Of a DNA stretch of 23,453 nucleotides, positions 14,741 through 22,982 are shown piece by piece; position 1 is the first letter of the stretch, and each line of letters begins with the position of its first letter. The notes under the pieces are model-generated. The model saw nothing but the letters and a program-made list of their open reading frames with translations. It searched no databases and was not told the DNA's origin. The DNA is from Bacteroidales bacterium UBA6401 (GTDB lineage Bacteria > Bacteroidota > Bacteroidia > Bacteroidales > UBA932), in contig DJPX01000007.1 in assembly GCA_002438635.1 (NCBI GenBank), positions 1 through 23,453 of the forward strand, read 5' to 3'. Position numbers and translations under genes: made by a program.

Positions 14741-15505
14741 ATGAAGAAATTAATTATTTCGGGTATTTTAGCCCTCTCGTCTATCTGTGCTTTTGCTCAG
14801 AATGTTCAACTTCACTATGACTTCGGTCATAACCTCTACAAGTCAGGAGAAAAAGACCTCTCAGGACGTGGTTACTTCACCACTACGGTTGAGAATTTTA
14901 AGGCCGATAAGTGGGGAAGCACCTTTTTCTTTGTGGATATGGATTATTTGAGCAATCCGGGAAAGGGTGTTGCTAAAAACCCTAATTGTCTAGGTGCTTA
15001 TTGGGAAATCTCTCGTGAGCTCTGCTTCTGGCAGGATACTAAAATGAATTGGCTTTCTCTTCATTTAGAATACAATGGAGGTCTGAGTACTGCTGCCGGT
15101 TCATTTAACAATGCTTGGCTAACTGGTTTGACTTACAGCGGTCATTCTGCTGACTATTCTAAGACTTGGTCATTAAGTGCTATGTACAAGTACATTCCTG
15201 GTACGGTTAGCGCTTCTGGTAATAAAGAAGAGCATAATTTCCAGATAACAGGTGTGTGGGGTATCAACTTCGCAGGTGGATGGTGCACATTCTCTGGCTT
15301 TGTAGATTTCTGGAGGGAAAATCGTCCTTGGCAAAATACTCGCTTTATCGCACTTTCTGAGCCTCAGTTCTGGGTTAACCTTAATAAAGTAGAGGCTTTA
15401 CGTGATGTTAACCTTAGTGTAGGTGGCGAGGTAGAGTTGTCATACAATTTCGCAGGAAAGGGATTCTATGCTATTCCTACACTTGCAGCTAAGTGGACTT
15501 TCTAA
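14741..15505 (+). CDS. DUF5020 family outer-membrane beta-barrel (Tsx-like nucleoside channel)
   Basis: A 254-residue outer-membrane protein with a signal peptide (1-19, ending AFA before Gln20). The mature part alternates hydrophobic and polar residues and is rich in aromatic Trp, Tyr and Phe, with YDFGHNLY near the start, WGSTFFFVDMDY, then many GGxxxxY/W strand turns, and it ends in a phenylalanine (KWTF), the usual barrel terminus. The pattern fits DUF5020, which is related to the Tsx nucleoside-specific channel. It lies between two nucleobase permeases, which supports a role in passing nucleosides or bases across the outer membrane. A terminator follows at once (15522-15557), so it probably ends one transcript. 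No strong promoter was found in the 42 bases before it. Confidence 0.8.
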   Translation: MKKLIISGILALSSICAFAQNVQLHYDFGHNLYKSGEKDLSGRGYFTTTVENFKADKWGSTFFFVDMDYLSNPGKGVAKNPNCLGAYWEISRELCFWQDTKMNWLSLHLEYNGGLSTAAGSFNNAWLTGLTYSGHSADYSKTWSLSAMYKYIPGTVSASGNKEEHNFQITGVWGINFAGGWCTFSGFVDFWRENRPWQNTRFIALSEPQFWVNLNKVEALRDVNLSVGGEVELSYNFAGKGFYAIPTLAAKWTF

Positions 15506-15521
15506 AATAACTTCTTAATAA

Positions 15522-15557
15522 GGGGCTGTTTTAATTGGCAGCCCCCATATTCTTTTT
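15522..15557 (+). terminator. Rho-independent terminator after the DUF5020 gene
   Basis: GGGGCTG (15522-15528) pairs with CAGCCCC (15539-15545) around a 10-base loop, followed by CATATTCTTTTT. Confidence 0.8.
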
Positions 15558-15636
15558 ATTATTTATCTAAAGTTTTATATTCCAGCCTGCTATGGTGTGT
15601 GCAGACAGGGATAGTTATTGTTTTTTTTGATTTTAA

Positions 15637-16959
15637 ATGAGCAATTTTATACAAAAAGCTTTCGGTTTCGATCCGAAGGTCAATTCTGTTAAAACAGAAA
15701 TTTTAGCTGGTATCACGACATTCCTTACTATGTCGTATATACTTGCAGTTAATCCAGGCATTTTCTCGGCACTTCCAGGCATGCCTACTGGATCGGTTTT
15801 CACTGCTACCGCCCTTGCAGCCATTATTGGTACTCTTGTAATGGCTGTATATGCTAAAAAGCCTTTCGCTCTTGCTCCAGGTATGGGGCTTAACGCTTTC
15901 TTTGTGTTTACAGTATGTTTGGGAATGGGGTATAGCTGGCAGTTTGCTCTTACTGCAGTTCTGCTTGAAGGTATCATCTTTATAATTCTTACCTTGACCA
16001 ATGTACGTAAACTCATAGTTGATTCCATCCCTGTTACCCTAAAAAAGGCAATCGGCTGCGGTATAGGTCTATTTATCGCTTTCATTGGACTTAAGAATGC
16101 AGGCGTTATCGTGGCAAACGATTCTACTGTGGTGGCTCTGGGAAATATCACCCAAGGAACAGCTTTGCTCGCTCTCATTGGCCTAATTATTACTGCCTTT
16201 TTAGTGGTGAAGAAGGTCCCTGGTGCATTGCTTATAGGTATGGTGGCGACAGCTGCTTTAGGCCTTGTAATTAAGGACCCTGCGACTGGAGAGCACATTA
16301 CTAAATTCAATGGCATAGCTTCTTTGCCGGCATCTGTGTCTCCTATTTTCTGCCAATTCGAGTGGAAACACGTTTTCTCACTTGATATGTTCGTGGTGGT
16401 TTTCACCTTCATGTTTATCGATATGTTTGATACTATCGGAACTGTAGTGGGTGTAAGTACCAAGGCAAAGATGGTGGACGAAAAAGGTAACATCCCTGGT
16501 ATTAATAAAACGCTTATGGCTGACGCTGTGGCTACTGTTGCAGGTGCTTGCTTGGGTACGTCTACCACAACCACTTATGTGGAAAGTGCATCTGGAATAG
16601 CACAGGGAGGACGCACTGGACTTACCGCTTTTTCTGCTGCAATGTGCTTTGTGATAGCACTTTTCTTCTCTCCTCTTTTCCTTGCTATTCCTAGTGCGGC
16701 TACCGCTCCGGTTCTGGTTATCGTAGGTGTGTTTATGATGTCACCTATTAAAGATATAGATTTTGAGAATTACTCCGAGGCCATCCCTGCTTTCATTACT
16801 TTGATTTCTATGCCTTTGTGCTATTCCATCTCTGATGGTATAATGCTGGGTATGATATCATACGTTCTTATTAACATGTTAAGCCTTAACTTTAAGAAGA
16901 TCTCTCCTGCAGCTTATATACTTGCAGCAATCTTCGTGGCGAAGTATATCTTGCTATAA
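15637..16959 (+). CDS. Purine (guanine/hypoxanthine or adenine) permease, NCS2 AzgA-like clade
   Basis: A 440-residue inner-membrane transporter of the AzgA-like branch of NCS2, which imports purine bases by proton symport. Signature segments are TEILAGITTFLTMSYI (20-35), APGMGLNAFF (80-89), FIDMFDTIGT (260-269) and GTSTTTTYVESASG (307-320), the last forming part of the binding site. About 12-14 hydrophobic helices are visible. It belongs to a different branch from the UraA-like protein at 13328, so the two are not a recent duplication. It follows a terminator and is therefore probably transcribed from its own promoter in the 131-base gap, which I could not pinpoint. A terminator shared with the convergent lipoprotein gene follows. 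Adenine versus guanine/hypoxanthine cannot be decided. Confidence 0.9.
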   Translation: MSNFIQKAFGFDPKVNSVKTEILAGITTFLTMSYILAVNPGIFSALPGMPTGSVFTATALAAIIGTLVMAVYAKKPFALAPGMGLNAFFVFTVCLGMGYSWQFALTAVLLEGIIFIILTLTNVRKLIVDSIPVTLKKAIGCGIGLFIAFIGLKNAGVIVANDSTVVALGNITQGTALLALIGLIITAFLVVKKVPGALLIGMVATAALGLVIKDPATGEHITKFNGIASLPASVSPIFCQFEWKHVFSLDMFVVVFTFMFIDMFDTIGTVVGVSTKAKMVDEKGNIPGINKTLMADAVATVAGACLGTSTTTTYVESASGIAQGGRTGLTAFSAAMCFVIALFFSPLFLAIPSAATAPVLVIVGVFMMSPIKDIDFENYSEAIPAFITLISMPLCYSISDGIMLGMISYVLINMLSLNFKKISPAAYILAAIFVAKYILL

Positions 16960-16977
16960 TATTTTTATAGCATAATT

Positions 16978-17013
16978 AAAGGCCAGTCATCTTAACGATG
17001 TGCTGGCCTTTTT
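16978..17013. terminator. Bidirectional terminator between the purine permease and the repeat lipoprotein
   Basis: AAAGGCCAG pairs with CTGGCCTTT, with an inner CATC/GATG stem. A T run follows on the plus strand, and AAA with AT-rich sequence lies on the other side. It lies between convergent stop codons at 16959 and 17031. Confidence 0.85.
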
Positions 17014-17030
17014 AATGTGTTGGATTTCAG

Positions 17031-18743
17031 TTAGTTCTCTTTATACTTGTCTGGCATGCTCGCGTAATCACTTAATCCTGTGCATTCAGCAAATGTGCCT
17101 TTAGCATCCTTAAGCGGAATTTTAGTGAATATGTCGAGATGGTCGTTTCTTTCATAAAGGTGAACTTTGACTCCATCTACCATAGTATAAGGTGATTCAC
17201 CGGTAAGCCCAGTGCATCCTTTGAACATATATTGAATGATGTTGAGTTTCTTGCAGTTATCAAATAATGCAGTAGGGATGGATGTTAGGGAAGTACAATT
17301 CAGGAAGGTGCTTTGAAACCTCGTTATTTGCGGGAGATTGTCAAAAAGTCCTTCGGGGATTTCCTTTAATTTCTCACAGCCGGCGAAAATGGTTATCATC
17401 ATTTTGATATTCTCTCCGAAATCAAAGAATCCGGCAGGAATGTTTTCAAGACCAGAGTAAGAGAAGAGAGCTGTTACCGAAGATACAGCGGTATTAGATT
17501 TGAAAAGTCCTCCGGGAACTTGCTTGAGTGATTGGCAGTTATAGAACATGTTCGAGATGTCCTCAAGCTTGGTCATATTGCTAAAATAATTTTCTGGTAC
17601 ACTTTCTAGAGCTTTGCAATCGTAGAATAGTCTTGATGCGTCGGTCACATTGAGTGCAGTATCAAATAACCCTTCAGGTGCGATGGTAAGATTGGCCATC
17701 TTTTCAAAGGCCCCGGATATGCTTTCTACATCAGCAAATAGATTTGGCTCTTCTGGTAGCGGAATTTGTGTCATCGATGTGCCCTTGAAGGCATTTCTAA
17801 GGGATTTGATCTGCAAGGCTCCCCACGAGCGAACAGTCTTGAAGTAGTCGGTGATTCCGGTGTCGTCAGAGTTGAATTCGTCCACAATACCTGATATGGA
17901 TATGATATATGTTCCAGCCTTGGCATATTGGTGCTCAACCCTCGAGTAACTTGAAACATATCCTTTTACGTTTATTTTTTCGCTTCCGTCTCCCCAGTTA
18001 ATCGTGCAGTCCAGATCGTCGCCACAAATAGGCAGTTTGGCCGTTTTCCCATCTTCAGGAATGACATATTCAAGCTGCATTTCTCCGTTGCCTTGCCTGA
18101 AGGTATACTCTGCCGTGGCAATTTCAGAACCGCTGATAGTCGATACGACAAGTGTAGCGTGCATTTCTTCTCCTGTAATATTCTTACCGGCTTTTATGGT
18201 GATGGTATTTCCATTTGTCTGGCAGGATGCCCAGTTTAAATCCATATCGCGAAGCTCGGCGTTGTAATGTGAAACATTACTGCTGATATTAATCTTAAGT
18301 TCACCTCCTTTATACGAAATATATGGATTTCCTTCAGGCGAAAGAGTAATATAAGGCTCGGCTGTTGCCGTCTGTGTCAAGGTGATTTGCGCTTTTTCTG
18401 CCTCGTCTTCAAGAATTTTAATTGTTGCTGTGCGACTTGTCTGCTCGTCTGATGCGAAGTCGTCTACGGCTATGGTGAGCTTGTCGTTAACTTGATATAT
18501 ATGACACCATTCGATGGCGTCTTCTGAAACGCTGGCCTCCCAGCCATGTGTTTTATTAAGGGTAAAGGGGATGCGAGCGCCTTCGGATGTCAATTCGACA
18601 CAGGCTTCATTTCCGTTAATAGTTACGGCAGGACTTTTTGAGGATAATTTAAGGACCTGATCCACATCATCTTTAGAACATCCGGCCAATGCTAAAATAC
18701 TAAAGGTTAGGGCTAAAATAGCCCTTGATATATGTAATTTCAT
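17031..18743 (-). CDS. Surface lipoprotein with BACON domains and 26/27-residue BspA/DUF285-like repeats (shorter paralogue)
   Basis: A 570-residue lipoprotein (lipobox LAGC, Cys22). CSKDD directly after the lipobox resembles the Bacteroidota surface export signal, so it is probably on the cell surface. Two BACON-type domains fit residues about 38-126 and 130-218. A PKD-like domain around INWGDGS (248-254) and AKAGTYIISISG (275-286) follows. Residues about 315-500 hold 7-8 leucine-rich-like repeats of the form FxxCxxLxxIPxGLFDxxxxxxxF. The tail has ESPY, HLYERND and FAECTGLSDYA, shared with the larger paralogue upstream. BACON domains are linked with glycan or mucin contact, and such repeats with binding; no enzymatic motif is seen. 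It is the second gene of the pair, 41 bases after 18785-21385. Confidence 0.85.
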   Translation of the reverse strand: MKLHISRAILALTFSILALAGCSKDDVDQVLKLSSKSPAVTINGNEACVELTSEGARIPFTLNKTHGWEASVSEDAIEWCHIYQVNDKLTIAVDDFASDEQTSRTATIKILEDEAEKAQITLTQTATAEPYITLSPEGNPYISYKGGELKINISSNVSHYNAELRDMDLNWASCQTNGNTITIKAGKNITGEEMHATLVVSTISGSEIATAEYTFRQGNGEMQLEYVIPEDGKTAKLPICGDDLDCTINWGDGSEKINVKGYVSSYSRVEHQYAKAGTYIISISGIVDEFNSDDTGITDYFKTVRSWGALQIKSLRNAFKGTSMTQIPLPEEPNLFADVESISGAFEKMANLTIAPEGLFDTALNVTDASRLFYDCKALESVPENYFSNMTKLEDISNMFYNCQSLKQVPGGLFKSNTAVSSVTALFSYSGLENIPAGFFDFGENIKMMITIFAGCEKLKEIPEGLFDNLPQITRFQSTFLNCTSLTSIPTALFDNCKKLNIIQYMFKGCTGLTGESPYTMVDGVKVHLYERNDHLDIFTKIPLKDAKGTFAECTGLSDYASMPDKYKEN

Positions 18744-18784
18744 AATTAGTTTATATTATTACTAACTTAAAAATAATAAGTTGA

Positions 18785-21385
18785 TTAGTTCCAATCATAA
18801 GGGATGTTGGCATAGTCGGATAGTTGTGTACACCCGTAGAAACAATACATATAGGAGTATGGGATGTCAAATATGTTCTGAGTGTCGTCTCGCTCATAAA
18901 GATGTATCTTTTTGATGACCTTGCTGGTGCTTCCATCTTCTGCAGTGACCTCTTCTTCAATCTCTGCATAAGGCGATTCTCCTGTTAGGCTCCTGCATTC
19001 GTCGAAAGTGCATTGAAAAGAAAACGCTTTCTTGTTGTAGGCAAAACTATGGGCAGGGATTCTTGTCAGAGCGGAGCAATTCTGGAAAATATACCCAAAG
19101 TCGGTGGCATCAGGTGCGTATTTGAAAATGCATCCGTCTGCATCATCAGGATTACCTACTGTAAGAAGGCTCGTGCAATCCTTGAAGGCATACTGAAAGC
19201 TTGTAACTTTAGTGTTATCCTTGAATATCTCGGCAGGAACAGAGGTGATGGACGAGCAAGCTTCGAAGACATTGTTGAATTTAGTTACATTGGCCAGTCC
19301 CTTGAAAATGTTTTCAGGAATCTCAGTAAGTGATGAACATCCGGCAAATGCAGATGACAGGTCAGTTGCAGAAGTAGGGAATATATTACTACCAAGAGTC
19401 TTGATGCCGGAGCATCCATAGAATATATTTGTAAAATCAGTTACATTTGTGCAGTTTGCAAACAAGTTATCCGGCACTGCACTGATATTCTCACAGCCTT
19501 CAAATATGCTTTGAAGGGAGTTTACTTTTACCAGTTTGTCAAACATTCCGGACGATATTTCTGTTATCGCCGTGCCTTTGAAGCACATAGCTACATCTTC
19601 AACCAGAGGGCAATTGTCAAATAGACCTTTTGGAATCGACTTAAGTGAAGCGCATCCATTGAATAGTTGGCCAAATGTAGTAGCGCTAACACACTTGTCA
19701 AATAGACCGGCGGGCACTGTGGTAAGGTTTTCACAACTGTAGAATACCGACTCGAAATTCTTTGCCTTGACTGAACTATCAAATAGCCCTGAAGGTATTT
19801 CGCTAATGGCTGTGCGATCAAACGCAAACTCAAAGGTTTCGACTTCTTTATTAGAATCGAAAAGTCCTTCAGGAATTGTCTCTAGCGCACTTTCATAGAA
19901 GGCTGAGTTAAAATCTGTTACTTTTGTGTTATTTGCAAATAGTCCGGCTGGAATGGTTTTAAGTCCGGTACCTGAAAATACAGAGTTGAACGATGTTACT
20001 TCTGTATTGTATTTGAATAGGCCTTCTGGGATGTTTTCAAGACTTGTGCAATCAGCAAATGCGCTTTCAAAAGTCTTTACTTCAGTGTTTTTGTCAAATA
20101 ACCCTGCAGGAACGGTTTTTATCCCAGTTCCTTTGAAGACGGATACAAATGAAGTTGCATCGGTGTTCTTGTCGAATAGGCCGGCAGGAATCTCCACCAG
20201 AGAAGAACAACCGAAGAAAACGCTATTGAAGTCAGTAGCCTTTATTTCATTGAAGAGGTCGGAAGGAATAGATTCAAGTGATGAGCAATCCATAAAAAGA
20301 GATCGTACGTCGGTTACTTGATCAAGGGCGTGGTATTTGTCTTGAGCCACAGTCTTGAGTCCGGCACCATAAAATGCTGAGGTTAGAAGAGTGAATTTTT
20401 CTTTGCCCCAAGACTTTACAGCCGTTATTTTGCTCATATACTTGCTGTCCATAAGAACATTATCGATATATGCCGTGATGATAGGCACGTTACCATGGAT
20501 AGTAACATCGTATTCTCCTGCTTTGTTGTATGTATAACTCAAGTATTCCACCATAGAACTAACAGAGGCGATCGTACCTTGAATATGCGTTGGATCAAGG
20601 ACTTCACTATCGCCCCAATCGATTCTTAGGTCCATATCTTTACCGGCAAGCGGTAGGGCGATCTTGCCGCCATCGCCTACGGTGACTGTAAGTGTAAGGC
20701 AAGGTCCCCACTGTTCTACAGGAAGAGTTGTTGAGGTAAGTAATTGACCGTCTTGTTTACAGGAGAATGTCAATTGTAGGTTACGGTCAGAGCCGGTAGT
20801 ATTTTCTTCTGAGCTGATAGTTACAGTGTTAGCATCATAATCTGGAGTAATGTTCAGCCATGTTGCATCTGTTGGGGCAGAAACTTCCCATTCTGAGGTA
20901 TTGGTTAGAACAGAAAGGGTCACACTTTGTCCCTGTTCTGGGAAAATAAGCAACTCGCGCTCAAGCTTAAGTTGAGGCTTTTCGTCTCTTCCCGATTGTG
21001 AAACTTCTATGTTTGCCATAGTTTTATCATCGCTAACTATGCTCACCGTTGCTTCTCGCTTTTCGAAGCCTTCGTTAGTTTGTACCAATACTCGAACACA
21101 GCCACCGACAATTTCTGCCTGACACCAATCGGCAGATTCATCGTTTACCACACAGTTCCAATCCAATACAGTCTCCACATTTACCATAGCAAAGGAACTG
21201 TAAGATGAGAACTTAACTGAAGCACTCTTGCGATCTTCGTTAATCGTTACAGGAGTTCCGCCTTTATTGGATGCTGAAAGAGATAGTCCTTCTTCTTCCA
21301 ATGCAGGCTCGTTCTTTTCTGTACAGGCTGCATAACAAAATAAAGATGCAGCTACAGAACACACAAGCAAAAATTTGTTTTTCAT
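18785..21385 (-). CDS. Large surface lipoprotein with BACON domains and about 17 BspA/DUF285-like repeats
   Basis: An 866-residue lipoprotein (lipobox YAAC, Cys21). Domain order: BACON-type domains at about 35-132 and 138-228, a PKD-like domain (IDWGDS at 255-260, NKAGEYDVTIHG at 287-298), then about 17 repeats from residue 334 to about 790. The consensus is SxFxxCxSLxxIPxGLFDxNxxVTxF. Units are 27 residues when they carry Cys-x-Ser/Asn-Leu and 26 when they carry GTGL or GTAI. The C-terminal cap (ESPY, KIHLYERDD, FYGCTQLSDYA) matches the downstream 570-residue paralogue. The likely role is surface adhesion or ligand binding. It heads the two-gene unit with a possible promoter box at 21452-21459. 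The long repeat array invites recombination within the gene. Confidence 0.87.
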   Translation of the reverse strand: MKNKFLLVCSVAASLFCYAACTEKNEPALEEEGLSLSASNKGGTPVTINEDRKSASVKFSSYSSFAMVNVETVLDWNCVVNDESADWCQAEIVGGCVRVLVQTNEGFEKREATVSIVSDDKTMANIEVSQSGRDEKPQLKLERELLIFPEQGQSVTLSVLTNTSEWEVSAPTDATWLNITPDYDANTVTISSEENTTGSDRNLQLTFSCKQDGQLLTSTTLPVEQWGPCLTLTVTVGDGGKIALPLAGKDMDLRIDWGDSEVLDPTHIQGTIASVSSMVEYLSYTYNKAGEYDVTIHGNVPIITAYIDNVLMDSKYMSKITAVKSWGKEKFTLLTSAFYGAGLKTVAQDKYHALDQVTDVRSLFMDCSSLESIPSDLFNEIKATDFNSVFFGCSSLVEIPAGLFDKNTDATSFVSVFKGTGIKTVPAGLFDKNTEVKTFESAFADCTSLENIPEGLFKYNTEVTSFNSVFSGTGLKTIPAGLFANNTKVTDFNSAFYESALETIPEGLFDSNKEVETFEFAFDRTAISEIPSGLFDSSVKAKNFESVFYSCENLTTVPAGLFDKCVSATTFGQLFNGCASLKSIPKGLFDNCPLVEDVAMCFKGTAITEISSGMFDKLVKVNSLQSIFEGCENISAVPDNLFANCTNVTDFTNIFYGCSGIKTLGSNIFPTSATDLSSAFAGCSSLTEIPENIFKGLANVTKFNNVFEACSSITSVPAEIFKDNTKVTSFQYAFKDCTSLLTVGNPDDADGCIFKYAPDATDFGYIFQNCSALTRIPAHSFAYNKKAFSFQCTFDECRSLTGESPYAEIEEEVTAEDGSTSKVIKKIHLYERDDTQNIFDIPYSYMYCFYGCTQLSDYANIPYDWN

Positions 21386-21671
21386 TTTTTTGAATAATTA
21401 CTCAAAAAATAATACACTTACACTAACCCGTATATAACTTACTGGCAACGGCAAATATATAATAAATCCTTTAGTATATGATTTTCACCTAATTAATAAT
21501 GGTTAAATATCTGTTAAAAAAATGTTAATTATTTGTTAAGCGCTGCAGCCTCGAAATCGTTCTCTAAGCCATGGTTCTTACCTGCTCCGGCGCTTTTAAT
21601 GGTCCGGATAATATCTTGCTGAAGATGGACATGGGTTTATATTGTAACGGATGGTGTAAACTGAATTATAC
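21386..21671. other. Gap between the lipoprotein operon and the C-N hydrolase terminator
   Basis: The part next to the operon is AT-rich, with TGTTAA-like words repeated at 21501-21540 and the -7 box above. A GC-richer island at 21538-21595 is bounded by AAGCGC (21538-21543) and GCGCTT (21590-21595), which could close a hairpin. It also contains the start of a 42-codon frame (ATG 21571 to TGA about 21699). I cannot assign a function to the island; the frame has no supporting context. Confidence 0.3.
21452..21459 (-). promoter_or_regulatory. Possible -7 promoter box of the repeat-lipoprotein operon
   Basis: On the minus strand this reads TATATTTG, an exact TAnnTTTG match, about 66 bases before the ATG at 21385. 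No good TTTG box lies 19-21 bases upstream, so support is moderate. Confidence 0.4.
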
Positions 21672-21714
21672 AAAAAAAAGGCGACCATCAGTCTTTTGAC
21701 TTTTTTGTCGCCCT
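21672..21714 (-). terminator. Terminator of the C-N hydrolase gene
   Basis: On the minus strand GGCGAC pairs with GTCGCC (plus-strand arms 21707-21712 and 21680-21685), with a small inner AGTC/GACT stem, followed by eight T (plus-strand A run 21672-21679). It lies 28 bases beyond the stop codon at 21742. Confidence 0.8.
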
Positions 21715-21741
21715 CTTTGTATGTTACAGAAAATAAAGTGT

Positions 21742-22782
21742 TTATAGGCTGAATTTGTAGCTTTTGTCTTTCTTCGTACGGTAGTACCATGTAGCGGAAA
21801 GGTCTTTTTGATTAAAGATGATAGTCCACTGGGTGTAATCATCTTTGTTATCTTCCTTTGTCACGGATGCTTCGAACATCGTATCAGTAAGATCTTCTGA
21901 TGACATGCCTTCAGGATGTGAATTCTTAGCGTTTAAAAGAATATTTTCGTGTTCCCAAGACAATTTTCCCGAACCTATGCCTTTTTTCTGCTCACAGAGA
22001 TAGTGGTTGTTCAAGACTGCTGAAGAAGTCACGATCATCTTTGAATCCACCCATTCTACACATACTGATTCTCCGGATGCATCTGAGATGAAAAGATGGT
22101 GGGCTGTGCTGATATCAGAGTGCATATCATATTCTTCGAGAAGTTTGACGGCTTCCTTAGTATTTGCCGCTTTGTTCAGCAACAAGCGAATGGCTGTAGT
22201 GGTGGTAAGGTCTTTCTTGTCAGTGGTTTGGTTGGTTACTTCTTTATCGCCTGCCATTAGATCAGCGACCACAAGTCCTTTTTCGTTCATTCCGTCCATC
22301 GGAACATAAACTCCGGCCACGGCTTTAATGCCATTAATCATTCCTATCGGGGTGTAATCGTCTCCATAGCCGATGAAATCTAAATTGACAGTGGACAGTG
22401 AAGCATATCCTTCGTGAGGAATATTTTTGATTATCATTGTCTTGCATTCGTTCCAATCGTAATTTCTTCCTGTCAGTATTCCGCTTTGTCCTGCTTGGTT
22501 TACGGATAATGCGCTGCAAGCGAAACCATTGATGCATATTTTAGTTTCGATTTTACCATAAGGACCTTTTGATAGAAGGGCGCTTAGGTAAGATGCTATG
22601 TCTTCTGCAGAACTGGCTCCACCTTTTTCTATAAAATCACTGAATCCAGCATCACCTTCTACTGTCATGCAGTATAGGTCTGGAGCCAATTCTTTCACGG
22701 TATCGGATGCTTTTCCAAATTCATTTTTTTGACAAGCGAAAAAAGCAAAAGTTAATAAAACAAGTAATGTAATTCTTTTCAT
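21742..22782 (-). CDS. Linear amide C-N hydrolase (choloylglycine hydrolase / acyltransferase Ntn family), lipoprotein
   Basis: An Ntn-hydrolase of the group that includes bile salt hydrolase, penicillin V acylase and the AAT acyltransferases, which cleave non-peptide amide bonds. The 346 residues start with a lipoprotein signal (FFAC, Cys17). Cys89 in GFACSALSV is the likely nucleophile, followed by LTGRNYDW (103-110; Arg106 and Asp109 match conserved active-site positions). GMNEKGLVVADL and the helix TTTTAIRLLLNKAANTKEAV complete the family pattern. Cys89 lies after a 70-residue segment, as in AAT-type enzymes, so self-cleavage should be needed to expose it. A bile salt or N-acyl substrate is possible but not shown. 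It is a single gene with its own terminator; no clear promoter was recognised. Confidence 0.82.
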   Translation of the reverse strand: MKRITLLVLLTFAFFACQKNEFGKASDTVKELAPDLYCMTVEGDAGFSDFIEKGGASSAEDIASYLSALLSKGPYGKIETKICINGFACSALSVNQAGQSGILTGRNYDWNECKTMIIKNIPHEGYASLSTVNLDFIGYGDDYTPIGMINGIKAVAGVYVPMDGMNEKGLVVADLMAGDKEVTNQTTDKKDLTTTTAIRLLLNKAANTKEAVKLLEEYDMHSDISTAHHLFISDASGESVCVEWVDSKMIVTSSAVLNNHYLCEQKKGIGSGKLSWEHENILLNAKNSHPEGMSSEDLTDTMFEASVTKEDNKDDYTQWTIIFNQKDLSATWYYRTKKDKSYKFSL

Positions 22783-22982
22783 TTTTTATGCTATCTAATG
22801 TATTAACAGAATTTTATAGGATACTGGTCTCTAATCTGGAAATTGGTTCGAGTGCTCTTCTAGCGGCTCTGCGTTTTGTTTGTTCATGTTCTCAATGTTT
22901 TCGAGGTAAATTTACTTATAATGTTGCTACACACCAAGGAAATAATATTAAAAACTTGTTAAGTTTATGAAAAATAATTTTA
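22783..22982. other. Non-coding region upstream of the C-N hydrolase gene
   Basis: About 200 AT-rich bases presumably hold the hydrolase promoter on the minus strand, but I see no clean TAnnTTTG. A stretch at 22817-22874 resembles the 3' half of a tRNA (GGTTCGAGT at 22842-22850) but has no proper T stem, so no tRNA is called. Confidence 0.3.

Noticed and set aside
15560..15636. Possible purine riboswitch upstream of the purine permease
   Set aside because: The purine riboswitch core is absent. Only a small CTGC/GCAG hairpin is present and it matches no known ligand-binding RNA that I recognise.
15633..16574. Long 313-codon reading frame opposite the purine permease
   Set aside because: It lies antisense within a clear NCS2 permease gene, and its product is rich in Val, Ala, Pro and Thr as expected for a shadow frame.
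18785..21385. CRISPR-like periodicity in the repeat-lipoprotein gene
   Set aside because: The 78-81 base periodicity is the DNA of the 26/27-residue protein repeats in an intact reading frame, with diverged units and no spacers.
22817..22874. tRNA-like stretch with GGTTCGAGT and a TGGTCTCTAATC anticodon-arm look
   Set aside because: The bases on either side of the TTCGAGT loop do not pair as a T stem (a G-G clash at the closing pair), and no acceptor or D stem can be built. At best a decayed relic; tRNAscan-SE or Infernal would decide.
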